From: Dirofilaria immitis
Lineage: Eukaryota > Nematoda > Chromadorea > Rhabditida > Onchocercidae
Reading direction: 5' to 3'
DNA length: 64,000 nucleotides
NCBI GenBank assembly: GCA_024305405.1
Contig: JAKNDB010000087.1
Location: 744,001 to 808,000, forward strand
Part shown: piece after piece, positions 46,015-58,700 of the stretch
Layout of the letters: every line of letters begins with the position of its first letter
Position numbering within the stretch: the stretch's first letter is position 1
Translations under genes and position numbers: made by a program
The notes under the pieces: model-generated
Told to the model about the DNA's origin: nothing
Seen by the model: the letters and a program-made list of their open reading frames with translations, nothing else
Databases searched by the model: none

Positions 46015-46310
46015 AAAGATCATAAATGGTAATTATGACGATTCGTTGGAAGGAATAGTGATAATTATTATTAGATTAAGCGTAAACATCCAAGCTTAAA
46101 CATATCGTCATTATCGAACGAGTAATCACTAATTAATACAATCTCAAAAGATCATAAATGATAATTATGACGATTCATCGAAAGAAATAGTGATAATTAT
46201 TATTAGATTTAGCGTAATAACAAAATATTTCATATATGATAATATTTTAAATTATTACACCTATGTTTAAACATATCGTCATTATCGAACGAGTAATCAC
46301 TAATTATTTA
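46015..46310. repeat. Direct duplication, 132-base offset
   Basis: Two copies beginning AAAGATCATAAATG and including ATTATGACGATTC, AATAGTGATAATTATTATTA, and CATATCGTCATTATCGAACG followed by AGTAATCACTAATT. The second copy carries a ~40-base insertion. Confidence 0.85.
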
Positions 46311-49300
46311 CAAATGAAATTTATTGTTTCAAATTTGATAAACATTTGGAAAAAGTTTATATTATGCAAAAAAAAAAAAAGACAAAAAGAAATTGTTGAA
46401 AATGATTGAAGAAATAGCAATCAATTGAGGAAAGAAGCAAAATTTAATAAACTAAATTTTCATGATGATTGCCTCGTCTAATTTTTTTCCTGAAATATTT
46501 GAAATATCAAACATGCAATTGGAAAAAAAGTCATCTGAAATAACAGATGAAAGCAAAAATTTTCCTATTATCAATTTTAAAATATTTGATCGTTGAATGG
46601 CATATAATCAGATATTACCATTAGTATGAAAAATATCATTCTTCACTTTGAACAATTATCATACATAAGTTAAATTTATTGATTTTTTTTTTTAGTATAT
46701 ATTTTTCAGATATAATAGTTTCACTAGGATTTAAATAAAAACTCAAGCATCGGTGTAAAATAGCAAAACAATGAAGTGTAAACATTTTTAGGCAAAAATT
46801 TTAGCTTTAATGACAAAGAGAAGTTTTCTTTTCTTTCTAATAGTTTGAATAGGCTTATCATCGAGTGCGGTGCGGCATATTTTCATCAATCATCTAAAGT
46901 TTGATTAAATTAAAAGGAATAAATTCGAAATGGCTCATTTATCCACATTATCCATTTATTTCAATTATTAAATGAAATAGTAATAATTAACATATAGTTG
47001 ATATTTCGTTCTTATATAATTTCTCGTTTTTCATGTGAAATAATCAATCTCGAGAGTTACATACAATTTGATCACTAACAAATCATTATTACATTGTTCA
47101 TTTATTTCAAAGCTTTCATTTTTTTTTTTTTTTGCGAAACTTATTCCAATTACTAAATTCATGATGCATTTCCTATGCTTAAATATATTTTTAGGTATTG
47201 CAAAATTATTTTTGTTATTTTTACAACGTTTTTTGAAAATTATTTCAAAAAGAAAAGCGAATGAAATTTTGCTTGATTATCTATCATTTTGTATAAAATT
47301 TTGTTATTACTAATAGTAAATTTTAAAAATTTTCCATTAACTTTTTAGCTACTAACATAACAATATTGAATGATTTAATGCTATAACTAAAAATATAGCA
47401 TATAAGAAAACGAAATAAAAATAATGGATTAAAAAAAAAAAAAAAAAAAAGAGAAGAAAAATGATCGATAGATATGATAAGCCAATTGGGAAAATGTCAA
47501 AATTTTCTCCATCAATTCTATCCATACCACCATCATTATTATGAGCGGTTTTTTTTTTTCTTATCAAGTTAAAAGCTAAAATTTTGCTATTAAATATAGC
47601 AAATCGAATGAAAATTTACATCAAAAATTTTAACTTCAATCTATGAAATGTCTAGAAAGAAAAAAAACAATACAATTTTTGTTTTTGATTTTCAAAAAAA
47701 AAAAAAAAAGAAAAACTTTTAGTTCATTTTAAATAATTTCTCAATTTCAATTTTTAAAAAAATTGAAAAAAATAAAATATCATTAATATATAGTTATTTC
47801 TACTCATACTTTTCATTTCTAAAATTTGAAATTGAGGAATTAATATTTTGTATTAGTTGAATAGGAAATAAAATTAAATTATGCTTAATATTTTTTCTTA
47901 GATCAGTTTTAAATAATTTTTAAATAACTATTTCAATAAATATTCGTCAAAAATTTTTTTCCACTATCCTAATTATCACTTCGTTTTTTTTTTTTTAAAT
48001 TCTGTAAATTAATATTTTATCGATACTTTTATTTGCTATAGTTTTTTTTCTTTTTCTTCAATAATTTATCAAATAATTATTTATTTAATTATAACAAAAA
48101 TATAACTATATAATTTAATATTTTCGTAATTTTTTATTTTCAATTGTTTATTGGATAACTTACTTATTTCATACTATTTGTTTGTTTTATTTCTTAACAA
48201 TATGATACTATTAAAATAAAATAACAACAAATCAATGAAAAAAAAAGAAAGAAAGAAAGAAATGATATGCTTTAGTGATTTGATAAATGTTTGTCGAATT
48301 TTTGGTGTAATATCAAATGTTTTTCAAAATGATTCATTTCAATTTTTATGCCCAACCAAATAGCTAATCGAATATTTCAAATAATAAACTATAATTGTAC
48401 CCTTAAAATTTTAACAATTAAAAAGTAATATTTTTCATTAATTAAATAAGAATGACCGAGCAGTATAATATGTATATGAAATAATAAACTATTTTTGATA
48501 TACGAATTTTAAAAATAATTCTTATTTTATGTGAAAAAAAAAAGGAAATAAAAAAGCAGAAGAAAATGAAAGAAATAAAATGGATATTTTTATGATAATA
48601 AATTATCAATTGATCAATAAAGATAAATTTATCATGCAACATTCTTTTTTTTTTTTTGAGTAAGTGATCGTAAATAATAAAAATAACAGATATAGATCGA
48701 ATGATAATATTGATAATGATTTGCTAGCTTATAATTTTATTTCCTACAAATATTCATGCTAGTATTCAAACATGACTAAATTTTGATAATTTAAAAAATA
48801 AAAAATAAAACATGAATAATATTATCATTCGATCACTTCCTTTATCAAAACAAAAATCATATATATGTATATATTCTTCAGTTAACAACAACGTAATTAA
48901 TCAGTTTAATATTCGTTTTTTTTTCCTGTTTTATTGATGCTATAAAAACTTTATGGATTATTCACATTACTCCAAATAAAATCTTAAATAATGTAATCCA
49001 TTCTAACTTGAATTTATTTCATCATAAAATAATCGTATAATTTCATCGATCATCCTAGGTCGTATAAAATTTCATGAAAAACTTTCTCTTAATATCTAAG
49101 TTGATCATATCATGTGAATTTGATCATTGATCCGTAAAACTAGTATTTGTTAGAATCATGAATTATAGCGAAAATTGAAACTGTTTTTTTATTTTATTTT
49201 TTTTTGAAATAATATTTAAAGCAAATAATATTTCAAATCTTAAAAATATTTTCGAAATTTTGAACTATCTAATCAAATAGCTTTAGATAACAATCGATTA

Positions 49301-49550
49301 AGCGAATTCATAACGATGAAAATGTATCAATAGAAGCTGAAATGAAAAGGCTTTATAAATTATTTGTTTATTTATAAAATTTTTTTTTCACTAATTTTTG
49401 ATATCATATCTTAATTACTGTATTATTTATTTATTTGACTATTCTTAAAATTGTATTTGCTTATTTTTAAACGCAATTTTCATATCGCATCATTTATTAA
49501 CTAAAAAAAAAAAAATTTTGAAAATTGAGCAAGCCATTTTCGATTATTTC

Positions 49551-50054
49551 TTAAACGCTTCGATACATGTATTTTAAATTCATCGAAACTTTTTCGTTAT
49601 TTTCTTCGTCATTTATGTGATTTTGAAACTTCAAGTTTATTTTTATTACTTTGCTCATTTTGCGATACTTATTATTGGTGCCGGCATTTTTTGTCCTTCC
49701 TTTAGCACTTTCAAAGTTTTTGCATCCTAATTCTTTTCGAACTCTATCGATTTTCATCTCACCTGGATGGCTGTTTCGGACATTTATCTATAATGAACCA
49801 CCAGATTGTTGAAAATCAAATTTGCACATGTTTGGCACTTTGTAAATTATCCTCAAATGCACCTATTTATTGTCTCTTTGATCCTATCTATATCTTTCTC
49901 ATTCTTGTAAAAGTTTTCATTTTATACCGTCCATATCTTCCCTTTCAACCTTTCGTGTCGTTTTTTAAATTCCTAAAAACAATTCCATTAATTAACCTAT
50001 TTGGTTTACAAAAACATCACAAAGAACCAATAAGAAGATATTTAAAAAATGCAT
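49551..50054 (-). pseudogene. Decayed third collagen-like gene
   Basis: The first exon is still readable: ATG at 50054 gives MHFLNIFLLVLCDVFVN, clearly the same signal peptide as the two intact neighbours ([18 protein letters not shown]). The canonical donor is gone (GTAAGT replaced by ATAGGT). The second exon, starting about 49780 after TTATAG, keeps the Cys near its start and a CCAGG-GAGATG segment aligning with the PGRDG stretch of the others, but glycine codons have mutated and stops appear early. Exon spacing equals that of the intact genes. The signal exon may be intact by chance or because decay is recent. Confidence 0.65.
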
Positions 50055-50059
50055 ACTAA

Positions 50060-51944
50060 TTATGAGCAAAAATAGCTAAATTTTAATATTTTTAAATGAG
50101 GAAGGATAAAAGAATAATCCAATAATTTTTTAAAATATTTTTATGCAAAATTAAAAAATTCCAATAGAAAATTTCGTATATTTTTATAATTATAGCAAAT
50201 AAACTGTTTAGTCAACTGATTAGCACAATTTTCCTAAACAAATTGTAATGTTGTTGGAAATATGGAAAAGATTTTAGAATTTAAATCAATAGAGTGAATT
50301 TAAAATGGAAATTATCTTATATCCAATAGGAATCTTTTCTGGAATTTATGTAACAAAGGAAAGTTAAATTCATTTTTCAAATTCATTTTAGAGCACTTTT
50401 TTCTTTCTTTGATTTTGAATTTTTATCCCCATCCCAATCATTTGGTAAAAGTTTTTCTAATAAAAGTTAATGCTCGTTTGAGAATAATGCTATCATATAC
50501 TTATCATATATTATTAAATAGAGATATGAAACTGAAACGAAAAAACAGTAGAGCCAAAAAAAAAAATTGACTGATATGATAATGAATTGCTTGCTATATT
50601 ATGCAAAATTTTTGTATAAATATTGACTTTTTCGCAGATTTTGGATATTTGTTATCAATTTTCCGGATTTTTAAATTCCGTATTGTATCAAATAAATAAA
50701 ACTTTATGTTATGTGTTGATTTTTAAAGTTTCAATCTCGAACAAATATATTAAATTAACATCATCCAAAAACATCTCGTCCTGCAACTCATATTGAAAAT
50801 GCCATACAAATAGGAACTTTATATCATAAATCAAAATTGGCAAAAGGCATGAAATATTATCAGCATAATGGTACTTTCCTATCGTAAATTGTGCTGAACT
50901 ATTTTCGCCGCCCAAGAAAATTATCTATTAGATTGTTTCTAAGAAAGATTGAAATCAGTTTAAAAGACCAAATGTGTGAGTGCGAAATTTAACTCGTCAT
51001 GAGCAAGGGAGCAGTAAAAGCATCAGCAGAAAAGAAAACTTAGAAGGCGAAAAAGGAAAGAAAAGGAAGAATAGTTGGAAGTCGGAGGTGTGCTAAAACA
51101 TGCTGTTGATATGCCACGTAAACTTTGTTAAAAATTTAGGATTGAAGGTATTCTAAGATAAGAAAAGATATGGCAGGCAAGAAAATAAGTGCTCACTAAG
51201 AGGAATCTGAATAGAAACAATAAATATTTTGAATTCATTATCAGAATTCATATCAGAATAGCTTCAACTGTGATAAAATTGTTTCTCTCTTCTTTTCTAT
51301 AAATGAATTTATTTCGCAATCCTTCAACTTTCTCCCTTATTAAGCTTAAAATGGGATGAAACTTAAAAATTCATCGTTATGTACCGATGAATGGAATAAC
51401 ATTTAATATTATAAATTTAAATTCGTCGCCACTGAATGTTCATTATGTTCGAATTTCAATTTAGCATCAAATTCACTTTTGAAGAATAATTTCTCGCACA
51501 GAATTTCATGTATTTGTCTAATTCAAAAACTAATATGTGAGATCCTTACTTATATGAAGTTTTGTTGAATTGGATGTCAGTTAAAAACAGTAAGTAATAC
51601 TTGAAGCGATTATTCTATTTGTTTGCTGACTTAATAATATTTTACTTGCGGAAGAAGAAGAATATTCATCAGTTATTCAGCCTATTGGTTAAATTTAAAG
51701 AATCATTTTATTATTTAAAATAACAGCAACAATTGTGATTTGAAAATATAACAAAACTTTGCTTCATAAAATTCCAATTTTATATTCCAACATTCGCAAA
51801 CGAATTTCGCTAAGGCGCAATTAAGATTTCCGGCATAATGAGGAGGACAGTACTAAGATACATTTTTGTAAACAAAAACAATCCAAATAAATAAACCGAT
51901 ATGAATAAGATGGAGCGCTTCGTCGTCATTTCTGATAAATTCCA
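50060..51944. other. Intergenic part of the collagen-like cluster
   Basis: No gene seen. The part from about 50880 (GTGCTGAACTATTTTCG) matches the sequence from about 53698 (GTACTGAGCTATTTTCG), marking the left edge of a segmental duplication that includes a collagen-like gene in each copy. Confidence 0.6.
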
Positions 51945-52477
51945 TTAGCTATTGCCTCTATCTCGCCATTCCCTCGCTCCTTCATCTCCTTGCACTCCTC
52001 TTAGACCTTTAATTCCTTCAGGTCCCTCATCGCCTCTAGGTCCTACGTCACCTTGTCGCCCTGGTGGCCCTTGAATTCCTTGCATTCCTTTTAAACCTGG
52101 TGGGCCCGGAGCTCCTGGATCTCCTTGAGGCCCATCGTTTCCATCTCGTCCTGGCGGTCCCTCTAGACTACCCCCTCCTTGTGGATTACATGCCTAAAAA
52201 AATTCATAGATACCTGATATTTTGAAGATTGTTTTCAAATATACTCTTCCATTCCCATTGATTCTATGCTTCCTTCATTCTCTTAGCTTTCCATACCATG
52301 CAGTCATCTATCCCTTATTGTTCTTCGTTTTATAGTTCTTTCAATCCTAGTATTCGTTATCTTCCTTTTTGACTTTTGCGTCTTTTAAATTTTCAAAAAT
52401 TCTGTATACATTAGATAACTTACTCGGACCACGAAAATAGCGCAAACAACCAATAGGAAAATGCTGAGAAAATGCAT
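51945..52477 (-). CDS. Small secreted collagen-like protein, copy 1
   Basis: Two exons, 52477-52424 and 52193-51945, 100 residues. Exon 1 is a signal peptide ([18 protein letters not shown]) following a TTTTCAG acceptor 14 bases upstream, fitting trans-splicing. Exon 2 starts ACNPQGGGS and continues with about 19 Gly-X-Y triplets ([19 protein letters not shown] and onward), slightly interrupted, then ends [12 protein letters not shown]. There is a single Cys and no non-collagenous C-terminal domain or cuticle-collagen N-terminal Cys pattern, so this is far shorter than cuticle collagens (about 300 residues). The tail differs from copy 2 (DEGAVGMGR) and may reflect a one-base shift near 51975. 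Its partner and role are unknown; secretion is likely. Confidence 0.85.
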
Positions 52478-52490
52478 TGTAATTTAGCAA

Positions 52491-55208
52491 TCTGAAAACA
52501 ATTATAATTAAAAACAGTTGAATTTTTCTAAATTTCTTTTAATTTTGAATTTTTAAAAGAGAAGAAACAAAATAATTTGTAATTTCTTAACGTGGTTTTA
52601 AATAGAATTTAACAATTCCATCAAAAAATTTGTAATATTTTCGAAAATTTAGCGAAAAAATCATTAATTAACTGATAGGAACATGGAAATTTGGTCTAAT
52701 CTGTTGTAAATTTGTTGGAAATATAAGAAAAAATTTTAAAATTTAATTTGATAATTAATGTAGTAAATTTCGCAGAAAACAATCTCATTTATCCTAGAAA
52801 CAGAATATCTGATATGGATCCAGAATTTATGAAACAAAGAAACTTCTCAAAAGTTATTTGTGAATTAATTGTATTGAACGCAGAAAATTCAACATACGTC
52901 GATTATTGATGGTATCTCTAAAAGTAATACGAATCTTTTCGTGATTTTTTTAAATAAATGCAAGGAAGATTGAAGGAATGATAAAAAATCAACGGCTGAT
53001 AAAGAATCTAAGATAAAGCGGTCTTTGATTGAAATTGCAAAAAAAAATTACACGTTTTTGAAAAAATATGTACGAACAAAATTTGTATAATCGGTATTAT
53101 ACCGAACTTTAGCATATCTATTACAACAGTAAGAGAAAAGCGCCGAATAGATTTTTAAATTTTGAGGATTCCTAGCTAATTATATTATTAGTTAAGTATT
53201 TGATCATCAGAAATATAAATTAAAAGCTGCTACTGTGGTAATTCCTGTTGAAGTACATTGAATTGAATGACTTGTAAAGGAGATTACATTTCACGAGCGC
53301 GAAAGATCAGCAGAATCTTGTGAAGCTGAGAGAGAAAAGTAAAAAACTTATTTTCGATTGGCTTCTATAACAGTTAACCGATTAATAGGATTTGTTTCAG
53401 TTACATTGATCTTCATCTTTTTCATCTTTATGACCAAAATTTTCACCTTCTCTTTGTCATCCATATATCATTTTGTTATTTCCTTTGATTCCAATGATTT
53501 ATATTTCGTAATCTGATAAATAAATTCGAAGTATATTTTTATCACCATGTTTTCTATGTAAACCAGAACTGATTTCTATAACTGTAAATTATAAATGTTT
53601 AAAAATAAATGATAACAATAGCTAATTTCGTTAGTTCTAATCGATAAGAAAGAATAACGTACTAATGCATCTTTTCAGTACTTTACTATTGATGATTTGT
53701 ACTGAGCTATTTTCGTGGCCCAAGTAAATTATCTACTAGATTGTTTCTAAGAAGAATTGAAGGCAGTTTGGAAAGATTAAATGTTATATGAAACTTACTT
53801 GCAAGCTTGCAACCCATCATGAGTAATAGGCAAGACAGGCGTCAGTAGAAAGGATGGTACAAGACTAAGAGAATCCGAACAGAAACAACAGATATTTTAA
53901 ATTCAGCAATAGAATTCATATCGGAATAGTTTTACTTATGAGAAAACTGTTTCCTCTTTTTTCTATAAATTAATTTGGTAGTCCTTCAATTTTTTCTCTT
54001 ATTAATATTAAAAATTCCTTCATTTCTCATGTATCAATGAATGACATAATACTCAAATACTCAATATCGAGGTAACCGAAGAAATTTTGTGATCCATAAT
54101 AGTGATCAATAAACAGTTTTTTACTGCCATTATTAACTATTTGGTCCATCTTATGAATATGCAGTTGTTAAATATGAGAAAAATATATTCCTCTTGCTTC
54201 CAACGGCTACCTCCCTTTCTATATGACATGATATACCATTGATTTATCTTATGTATAACTGTGTCTTAAGAGTCATATTTCTTTTTTTATTCTTATGTAC
54301 TTCAGATGATTACTCCTTGCATATTTCCTACCCCACGAAGATGCATATAGATAACGATTTTTAATCAAGGGGTTTTTGGATGATTGTTCAATAAAGCTCC
54401 AATGGTAAACGGTCGGGTTGCAGTCGAACTCTCGCAACCAACAAGAATGAAGTCATTCAAACTTTTTACGGAAGAAGCAATTCAAAAAAAAAAAAAATTC
54501 CTTAAAATTAATCCCTAGATGGTAGAATAATTTGTTTGTTATCAGTGTTAGCAACTTCCAATCCAATAAGCTTTTCCAAATATGATTGTCTGCGAAACAT
54601 CAATACCCTCTCCTCCCATAACAAAAAAACATTTTTTCGTTTTTTCACGACACTCAATATAACAAATTTAAATTTATCAGCACTGAAACTATTAACTTCA
54701 TTATGTTAGTATTTCAATTTAGTATCAAATTTTATTTCGAAGAATAGTTGCCCTTTCACAATATCATTGAATTTGTCTAATTCGAAAATCACTATGCGAG
54801 ATCTTTTCATCAAGGTTGGCCTATTAGATGCTAGTAATTAAGCAATAAGTAATACTTGAAGCAGATGACTGTGTTTTTTTTCGCATAACATAATAATATT
54901 GTACTTAGCAGTGGGAGAGGAATATTTCATCGAAAAATTCAACCTATTGGTTAAATTTAAGAATTATTTTATTATTTGAAATAACAGGTACAATTGTGAT
55001 TTGAAAATATAACAAAATTTTACTTCATAAAATTGCAATTTTGTATTTCGCAAATGAATTTCGCTAAGACGCAATTATGATTTCATGGTAGAGAAGTAAG
55101 AAAACTACAACAAGTTTGTGTAAGCAAGAACAAACTATATAAGTAAATCGATATGAATGAGATAGATGCTTCGACATCATTTCTGACAAATTCCATTAGA
55201 TAGTGCTT
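52491..55208. other. Intergenic region between the two collagen-like genes
   Basis: Contains the presumed upstream region of copy 1, the duplication joint near 53690, and the 593-base insertion (listed separately). No additional exon recognised. Confidence 0.55.
54068..54660. mobile_element. Insertion bounded by 9-base direct repeats
   Basis: Present in the second duplicated unit only. The unit-1 sequence continues directly where this one is interrupted. The interruption is flanked by ACTCAATAT on both sides (54059-54067 and 54652-54660), which looks like a target-site duplication. The inserted 584 bases are less AT-biased than the surroundings, hold a 13-A run and no obvious frame or terminal inverted repeats. 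A short non-autonomous element is the best guess. Confidence 0.45.
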
Positions 55209-55690
55209 TTATCTTCCCATTCCTACCGCTCCTTCGTCTCCTTGTAGTCCCCTTATACCTTTCAATCCTTGTGGTCCGTCATTGCCCTTAGCGCCTATTT
55301 CGCCTTGTAGTCCTTGCGGCCCTGGCACCCCTGGCCTTCCTTTTACACCTCGTGGGCCCTTAGGTCCTGGATCTCCTTGAGACCCATCTCTTCCATCTCG
55401 TCCTGGCGATCCTGCTATACTCCTTGAACCACATGCCTAAAAATAAAATTCGCAGATATTTAATATTTTAATTCTGTATTTCCTTTATTTTCTTAGCTTT
55501 CCATACCATGCAGTCCATCTATCCCTTATCGCTCCTTCGTTTTGTAGTTCTTATGGGTCCTAACATTCGCTGTCTTCATTTTTTACTTTTACTCGTTTAA
55601 AATTTTTAGAAATTCTGCATGTATTATATAACTTACTCGGACCACAAAAACAGTGCAAACAACCAATAACAAAATGCTGAGAAAATTCAT
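55209..55690 (-). CDS. Small secreted collagen-like protein, copy 2
   Basis: Two exons, 55690-55637 and 55436-55209, 93 residues, same gene structure and phases as copy 1. The signal peptide is [18 protein letters not shown]. The mature part starts [18 protein letters not shown] and has about 18 Gly-X-Y triplets ([19 protein letters not shown] and onward), ending [10 protein letters not shown] before TAA. The collagenous stretch is cleaner here than in copy 1. A TTTCAG acceptor lies 11 bases before the ATG. Both copies keep long open frames and signal peptides although non-coding parts have diverged, which suggests both are functional. Confidence 0.87.
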
Positions 55691-55701
55691 TGTAATTAAC
55701 A

Positions 55702-58700
55702 ATCTGAAATTATGGAAATAATTGAAATTTTCTAGATTTCGTTTAATTTTGAATCTTCTAATAGAGAAAAGAAAAAAGATAATCTATAGTTTTTAAGTCA
55801 GTTTTTAATATACTTAGAAATTCCAATAGAAGAAATGCAATATTTTTGAAATTTAGCAAAAGAACTGATTAATCAAGTACGACGAGCAGAAAATTTGGCT
55901 TGTCAGCTTGTTGACAATAAAAGAAACGATTTTGAAAAACTTAAACTGATAATCAATGGAATGATTTCCGAGTTATTTATGAAAGAAACTTCCTTATTTA
56001 TTCTAAGAAATAGAATATCTAATACGAATCTTTCCAGAACATATGAAACAAAGAAACTAGTTGTACTGAAGGTAACAAACTTCAATGTCAGACGATTATC
56101 GATATCTGTAAAAGTTATATAAATCTTTTTATGATTTTGATTTAAAATAAACGGAAGAAAGATTGAAGTGAATGATAGAAATCAGCAGTTGATAAAGAAT
56201 CTGAGATGTAACAACCTTTGATTTTGATTGTAAAAGAAATTATATGTTTTACACTAATAACTATAAAAATTTGCGATATAAAATTTGCAAAAATCACCTG
56301 ATAGAAAAAAATTTGTACAAAAAAATTTGTATGACCAACTTTAGCGTATCTAATAGAATCAAAAGAAAAATTTGTTGAATAATAATTTTTGAGTTTTGTG
56401 AGTTTCTAAGCTAATTATGTTGTCGGTTATGTACTGATCATTAGAAATATAGATTGAAAATTGCCAAGAGAGTGATTTTCCTAATTTTATTAAAAATTTT
56501 AGACAAATTAAGGTTGAGGTAAATTAGGTAGAAAACTTTGTAACCGAAAACTACATTTCATGAAAAATAGTAGAATCTTTTTTTAATTGCTATCTTGTTT
56601 TTATTACAATAATCTTTATCTTTTTCTTTTTTATGATCAAAATTTTCACCTTTTCATCATCCATAACAAATAATAAACAATTTCTTGCGACTCTAATATG
56701 TCAGATTTTGCAGTCTGATAAATAAGTATTGAATCCTAACATATTTTGATTATTACGTTTTCCCTTCAACCATAACTAATTTCTAAAACTGTAAATTACA
56801 AGTGTTTAAATTCTTCCAAAACAATGGAAATGAAAAATAAACTATCAGCGCACGAATGCGATTTTGCATATTACATTTTCGTCTGAATTAAGTCCGAAAT
56901 GAGTCTTGTATTTCAAATCATTTCATATTAGCATTTAATCTAATTTTGTAGAAAAAATTATAAAAATTTGATTTGGAAATCTTTCGAAAAAAATGTATCG
57001 ATGTGCCGGTAGACATATCCCAGTTCTAAAATACCGTAACACAAAATGATTCTTAACTCACCTATATTTTAGAGATAAGAACTTATACTGCACATCAAAC
57101 CTAAGAATCACAGTTTAAAAAAAAATCTCTCAGAATCATTTAGTTAGAAAATTTCGAAGGTTACAACATTAGCAAGGGAAAGATAATTGAAATAACTAAC
57201 ACATAAAAAAATATTGCTTTTTAATTTCAAAATATTACAAGCAAATATTTATTTCACTACTTTTATGCTATTATGTCAAAACACACTCCAGACAGATATG
57301 TTCATCCCGAATGACTTAAGTTTAAATCATTTTTTTTTATTGAGGACATTTGAGCTATTACAGTAATCATCATTTATTTCAAGCTAATTAAAAACCAATA
57401 ATTTGTCAGATTTTTTCATCTTCATTTTTCACTCATAAATTCAGCATTATTATACATACTCGTCATTTTGATATTCTTTTCTAAAATTGTTTCAAGACCT
57501 GAAATGATTTAAATATCATCATTTACCTGCCCATATGATATAAGAGTAAGTTTTCTTTCATCTTACAAGCAAAAAATTGTTGAAAATGAATGAATCAAAT
57601 TTGAATAATATAATATACAATGCTTACAAAAAAATAGTAAATACGGTGATAAAAGGAAGTTAAAGGAAGATAATATGGATTAAGCGATCGATTTTCGATA
57701 AAAAACATTTTGGTTATTGAAATGTAGTTAATTTCTTTTCTAATGAGATAAGTTATAAAATAAATATTCCGATTTGAAAAAAAAAAAACAATTGAAAAAA
57801 GCCACGAAGAATTTCTTAAGATGACATATGAAATTATTTAATAAATAAAATTAAAATTTTTACGAAATTTTAAAAAATAAATAAATATTAAAATTTTTTT
57901 ATACATTTTAGGAAAATTTCAGGATTAATTCTGATATATGAGAAAGAAATTATTCTAATCTTCTCAAGTATTTTAAATTTCCATATTTTGAAAAAATGTA
58001 ATTATGAGATGCGATAATCAAGGCAAATATTTCTCATTAATGGTTATCATTTTCATTGATTATCAAATAATTATGTGCTGATAGTAACAATCAAATACCA
58101 GACACTATCTTCGAAAAGATACAAATCCTTATCGTCTTTGAAAGAAAGATAATCAAAATACTTGAGAAGAATTTGAAATAGGCATTAAAATATTCCATAA
58201 GTAACTCTTGTGACTATTTTTAGGTTCAGCATTTGCAATATCATATACTACGACGGAAACTCTCTTGACATTTAAATTCATTGAAACCGCATATGGTAAT
58301 GAAAACTGTTTTTTTGAGGTTGCAAAAAGTGATCAAATTTTCGCTATCATAGTTGTTCCATTTATCTGTTTTTATATTTTGCATCACTTGAATTTAACCA
58401 ACATTCTTGCAACCAATGATTCTTAGTTTGCTTCATGTAATAGGATGATCATCATAAAGATTATTGTTTTTGCTTTTAAATAAAGTCACTCAAGAACATA
58501 TTCCATAAAAAAAAAGCTCAAATTAATTTTCTTTTGAATTTATTGCAAGGTGTAATTCCCATTTTCAGATACTCATATCTCTGGAAAATTGTGATAATAC
58601 CGTTGTTGGAATTATATTTTGCGCATCATCTAATTATGATCATACTCAATGTTGTTTGATGACTTCCTTCATTGCAGAATGTTATCTTTAATAATATTCA

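Larger units (their letters stand above)
40956..49550. other. Gene-free AT-rich stretch
   Basis: About 8.6 kb of very AT-rich DNA with many A or T runs of 8-20 bases. No frame shows splice borders or protein-like composition; a Lys-rich frame at 45242-45520 is simply poly-A coding. Repeats seen are a GATA run near 44970-45025, scattered GAT/AAT triplets to 45115, and a 132-base duplication at 46015-46310. No further bacterial-looking fragment was recognised. Confidence 0.55.
50880..56850. repeat. Segmental tandem duplication with collagen-like genes
   Basis: Two units in the same orientation, about 50880-53690 and 53698-56850. Matches include the left-edge segment, the sequence 3' of the genes (AATTTCGCTAAGNCGCAATTA), both exons and the intron, and an upstream block containing CTTTATGACCAAAATTTTCA. 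The offset is 2.8 kb at the left edge but 3.2 kb from the genes rightward, mostly explained by an extra ~0.6 kb in the second unit at 54068-54660. Divergence is moderate, so the event is not recent. Confidence 0.75.

Noticed and set aside
49793..50059. 88-codon plus-strand frame
   Set aside because: It lies antisense to the decayed collagen-like gene, whose signal-peptide exon on the other strand explains the sequence.
54395..54445. tRNA-like segment (GGTTGCAGTCGAACTC)
   Set aside because: A GTTCGA-like core occurs on the reverse strand, but the stem and loop lengths do not fold as a tRNA and no anticodon arm is present.
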